DNA from: Gammaproteobacteria bacterium
GTDB lineage: Bacteria > Pseudomonadota > Gammaproteobacteria > SZUA-140
Assembly (NCBI GenBank): GCA_020847075.1
Contig: JADLCS010000016.1
Span: forward strand, 1 to 35,118
Direction: 5' to 3'
DNA length: 35,118 nucleotides
A program made the position numbers and the translations under genes. Positions within the stretch are counted from its first letter, which is position 1, and the number at the start of each line of letters is the position of its first letter. Shown one piece after another: positions 32,804 through 35,118 of this stretch. The notes under the pieces are model-generated. The model did not search any database. It had not been told where the DNA came from and saw only the letters and a program-made list of their open reading frames with translations.

Positions 32804-32839
32804 CGATGATCCGCGTAACGCCGGCGGAGCGGATCATCG
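32804..32839. repeat. 11-bp inverted repeat between mscS and the DUF481 gene
   Basis: CGATGATCCGC (32804-32814) and GCGGATCATCG (32829-32839) are perfect complements around a 14-base loop that itself contains CGCCGGCG. No T-run follows. It may be a terminator of mscS or an operator for the gene at 32919. Confidence 0.6.
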
Positions 32840-32918
32840 TGCGCCATGTATTTCTCGCCGTGCGTTCACCCAGCCCCGTTCCGGGGATTCCGTAGACCGA
32901 AACAAACAGGAGTATGTA

Positions 32919-33647
32919 ATGAAGTGCAAGGCGATTATGACGATGACCACGATGGCGATGCTGACGGCGGGCGCGGCGCCCGCGTATGCGCAGGAGGAGA
33001 CCCCGCAGGGTTGGAGCGGAGACACCGGCCTGGGTTTCGTCGTCACGACGGGAAACACCGAAACCGAAACGATCAACGCCAAGGCGACCCTGATCTACGG
33101 GGCCGCGCCGTGGAAACATACGGGCAAGCTGGACCTGCTGAAGGGCAGCGACAACGACGAGACCAATGCGGACCGGCTGTCCCTCTCCGGGAAGTCGGAA
33201 CGCGACCTGAGCGCGGCGAGCTATGTCTTCGGCCTGGTCAATTATGAAGACGACGAGTTCAGCGGATACGATTACCGCGCCAGCGAATCGCTTGGCTACG
33301 GCCGCCGCCTGGTGCAGAACGAAAGCGTCACGCTGAACGCCGAGGCCGGTCTGGGTGCCCGCCAGGACAAGGTGAGCGGCACGGGGGAGAGCGAGAGCGA
33401 CGGAATCGTCCGTCTCGCCGGTCTGCTGGAGTGGCGTATCAGCCCCTCGGCCAAGTTCACGCAGGAGCTGGAGACCGAGAGCGGCGGCGGGCTGACCGTG
33501 ACCCGTTCGCTGTCCGCCCTCTCGGCGCAGATCGTCGGCAATCTCGCGGCCAAATTCGGCGTCAGGGTGACCTACACCTCTGACGTCCCGCCCGGCATCG
33601 ACGAGACCGACACCGAGACCTCCACCACCCTGGTGTACGAATTCTGA
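32919..33647 (+). CDS. DUF481 family outer-membrane beta-barrel protein
   Basis: 242 residues with a signal peptide (MKCKAIMTMTTMAMLTAG, cut near AYA). The mature protein is a series of alternating beta strands with no cysteine, begins GWSGDTGLGFVVTTGNTETE (the standard DUF481 opening) and ends in Phe (TTLVYEF), the outer-membrane barrel insertion signal. E. coli YdiY is in this family, is acid-induced and has no settled function. The ribosome site is CAGGAG. It stands alone, followed by a hairpin and the groESL promoter. Confidence 0.9.
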   Translation: MKCKAIMTMTTMAMLTAGAAPAYAQEETPQGWSGDTGLGFVVTTGNTETETINAKATLIYGAAPWKHTGKLDLLKGSDNDETNADRLSLSGKSERDLSAASYVFGLVNYEDDEFSGYDYRASESLGYGRRLVQNESVTLNAEAGLGARQDKVSGTGESESDGIVRLAGLLEWRISPSAKFTQELETESGGGLTVTRSLSALSAQIVGNLAAKFGVRVTYTSDVPPGIDETDTETSTTLVYEF

Positions 33648-33651
33648 TCCC

Positions 33652-33668
33652 GGCCCCGCGCCGGGGTC
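33652..33668 (+). terminator. Hairpin after the DUF481 gene
   Basis: GGCCCCG, CGC loop, CGGGGTC (one G-U pair), starting 4 bp after the stop. It is followed by TTGAAAT rather than a T-run, and its last base is the first base of the sigma-32 -35 element. Confidence 0.4.
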
Positions 33669-33695
33669 TTGAAATCCCGCCGACCGCACCCATAT
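33668..33695 (+). promoter_or_regulatory. Sigma-32 heat-shock promoter of groESL
   Basis: CTTGAAA (33668-33674), 14 bp, CCCATAT (33689-33695) fits the RpoH consensus CTTGAAA-N11-16-CCCATNT completely. The predicted start of transcription is near 33702. No CIRCE element (HrcA site) is present, so sigma-32 is the likely main control. Confidence 0.88.
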
Positions 33696-33696
33696 C

Positions 33697-33733
33697 CCTG
33701 ACGCACGGGTCCCGTGCGTCGGGAGTTTTCTTT
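33697..33733 (+). terminator. Strong hairpin plus T-tract between DUF481 and groES
   Basis: GACGCACGG (33700-33708), GTC, CCGTGCGTC (33712-33720), extendable by three outer pairs, followed by TTTTCTTT (33726-33733). It would terminate read-through from the DUF481 gene, but it lies downstream of the sigma-32 promoter, at the very start of the groES leader. Confidence 0.7.
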
Positions 33734-33774
33734 AACCCGCTGAATTCGATATGTAAACGAGGGAGGTTGTTGTT

Positions 33775-34065
33775 ATGAAGATTCGTCCTTTGCACGATCG
33801 TGTCCTGGTCAAGCGCGCCAGCGAGGAGAACGTCTCCAGGGGTGGGATCGTCATCCCCGACAGCGCGGCGGAGAAGCCCGTTCGCGGTGAGGTGATCGCC
33901 GTCGGCAAGGGCAAGCTGGCCGACGACGGCTCGGTCCGCACGCTGGAGGTGAAGGCCGGTGACAGCATCCTGTTCGGAAAGTATTCCGGCACCGAGGTGA
34001 AGGTCGACGGCGAGGAATATCTGGTGATGCGGGAAGACGACATCATCGCCGTGCTGCAAGGCTGA
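33775..34065 (+). CDS. groES: Co-chaperonin GroES
   Basis: 96 residues, the standard length, with [14 protein letters not shown] at the start, [13 protein letters not shown] (mobile loop that docks on GroEL), [28 protein letters not shown] and the DDIIAVLQG end. It caps the GroEL ring during protein folding. The ribosome site GGGAGG is strong. The leader is about 70 nt and contains the hairpin at 33697-33733 if transcription starts from the sigma-32 promoter. groEL follows after 49 bp. Confidence 0.98.
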   Translation: MKIRPLHDRVLVKRASEENVSRGGIVIPDSAAEKPVRGEVIAVGKGKLADDGSVRTLEVKAGDSILFGKYSGTEVKVDGEEYLVMREDDIIAVLQG

Positions 34066-34111
34066 TTCCGAGTACGGAAGACCCACGATCATTCATCCGG
34101 AGGTAAAGTAG

Positions 34112-35118
<1,007 letters not shown>

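Noticed and set aside
31647..33689. Open minus-strand frame extending the hydrolase gene by about 680 codons
   Set aside because: It is antisense to well-supported mscS and DUF481 genes and has Arg/His/Gly-rich, family-unlike sequence. The ATG at 31646 has a good ribosome site and begins the conserved fold.
33648..33774. CIRCE element for HrcA control of groESL
   Set aside because: No TTAGCACTC-N9-GAGTGCTAA-like pair exists; the sigma-32 elements explain control.

Overview
The window looks like chromosomal DNA of a GC-rich gammaproteobacterium, plausibly an environmental Chromatiales-like lineage. The evidence is the OxyR with E. coli cysteine numbering, the Prx5-glutaredoxin hybrid, the FtnA/Bfr pair, the imelysin-DUF1111-imelysin-DUF1513 cluster, MtfA, sigma-32-type control of groESL, and an IscR type-1 box. 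No tRNA, rRNA, phage, integrase or insertion sequence was found. Both ends cut genes: a TPR protein at the left and groEL at the right.

Layout. 1-4.7 kb: a TPR protein (partial), a membrane protein fused to a spermidine-synthase-like methyltransferase, a methyltransferase-less paralogue tail-to-tail with it, a sulfotransferase and a SlyB-like lipoprotein. 4.8-8.1 kb: a peroxide-defence unit, with oxyR divergent from a peroxiredoxin-glutaredoxin hybrid and a lipoamide-dehydrogenase-like flavoprotein, and a recognisable OxyR site between them. 8.2-11.1 kb: an FkbM methyltransferase and a second TPR protein fused to a glycosyltransferase-like domain. 11.2-22 kb: an iron region. It holds a Fur-boxed small Cys-rich protein, dps, the imelysin/dihaem operon behind a Fur-like site, a two-gene bacterioferritin operon, bfd, and a ferric ABC transporter without its ATPase. 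22.1-23.6 kb: mtfA and a DUF2845 exported protein. 23.7-30 kb: the suf operon sufBCDSUT plus a Rieske ferredoxin, preceded by a full match to the IscR type-1 motif. 30.0-30.2 kb: a short patch of heptamer repeats and a hairpin. 30.2-35.1 kb: a beta-CASP metallo-hydrolase, an MscS channel, a DUF481 barrel protein, then groES-groEL behind a clear sigma-32 promoter.

Taken together, about 23 kb (4.8-30 kb) reads as a largely contiguous iron, peroxide and Fe-S locus: peroxide sensing and removal (OxyR, Prx-Grx), iron acquisition (imelysin cluster, FbpAB), storage (Bfr/FtnA, Dps), release (Bfd) and use (Suf). Candidate sites for OxyR, Fur and IscR sit in front of matching genes. The most interesting specific signals are the complementary loss of haem and ferroxidase residues in the two bacterioferritin subunits, an uncharacterised 98-residue protein under a perfect Fur box, the regulator-less suf operon with an IscR box, two convergent operons sharing a single CTAG for both stop codons, and a strong hairpin placed at the predicted start of the heat-shock transcript of groESL.
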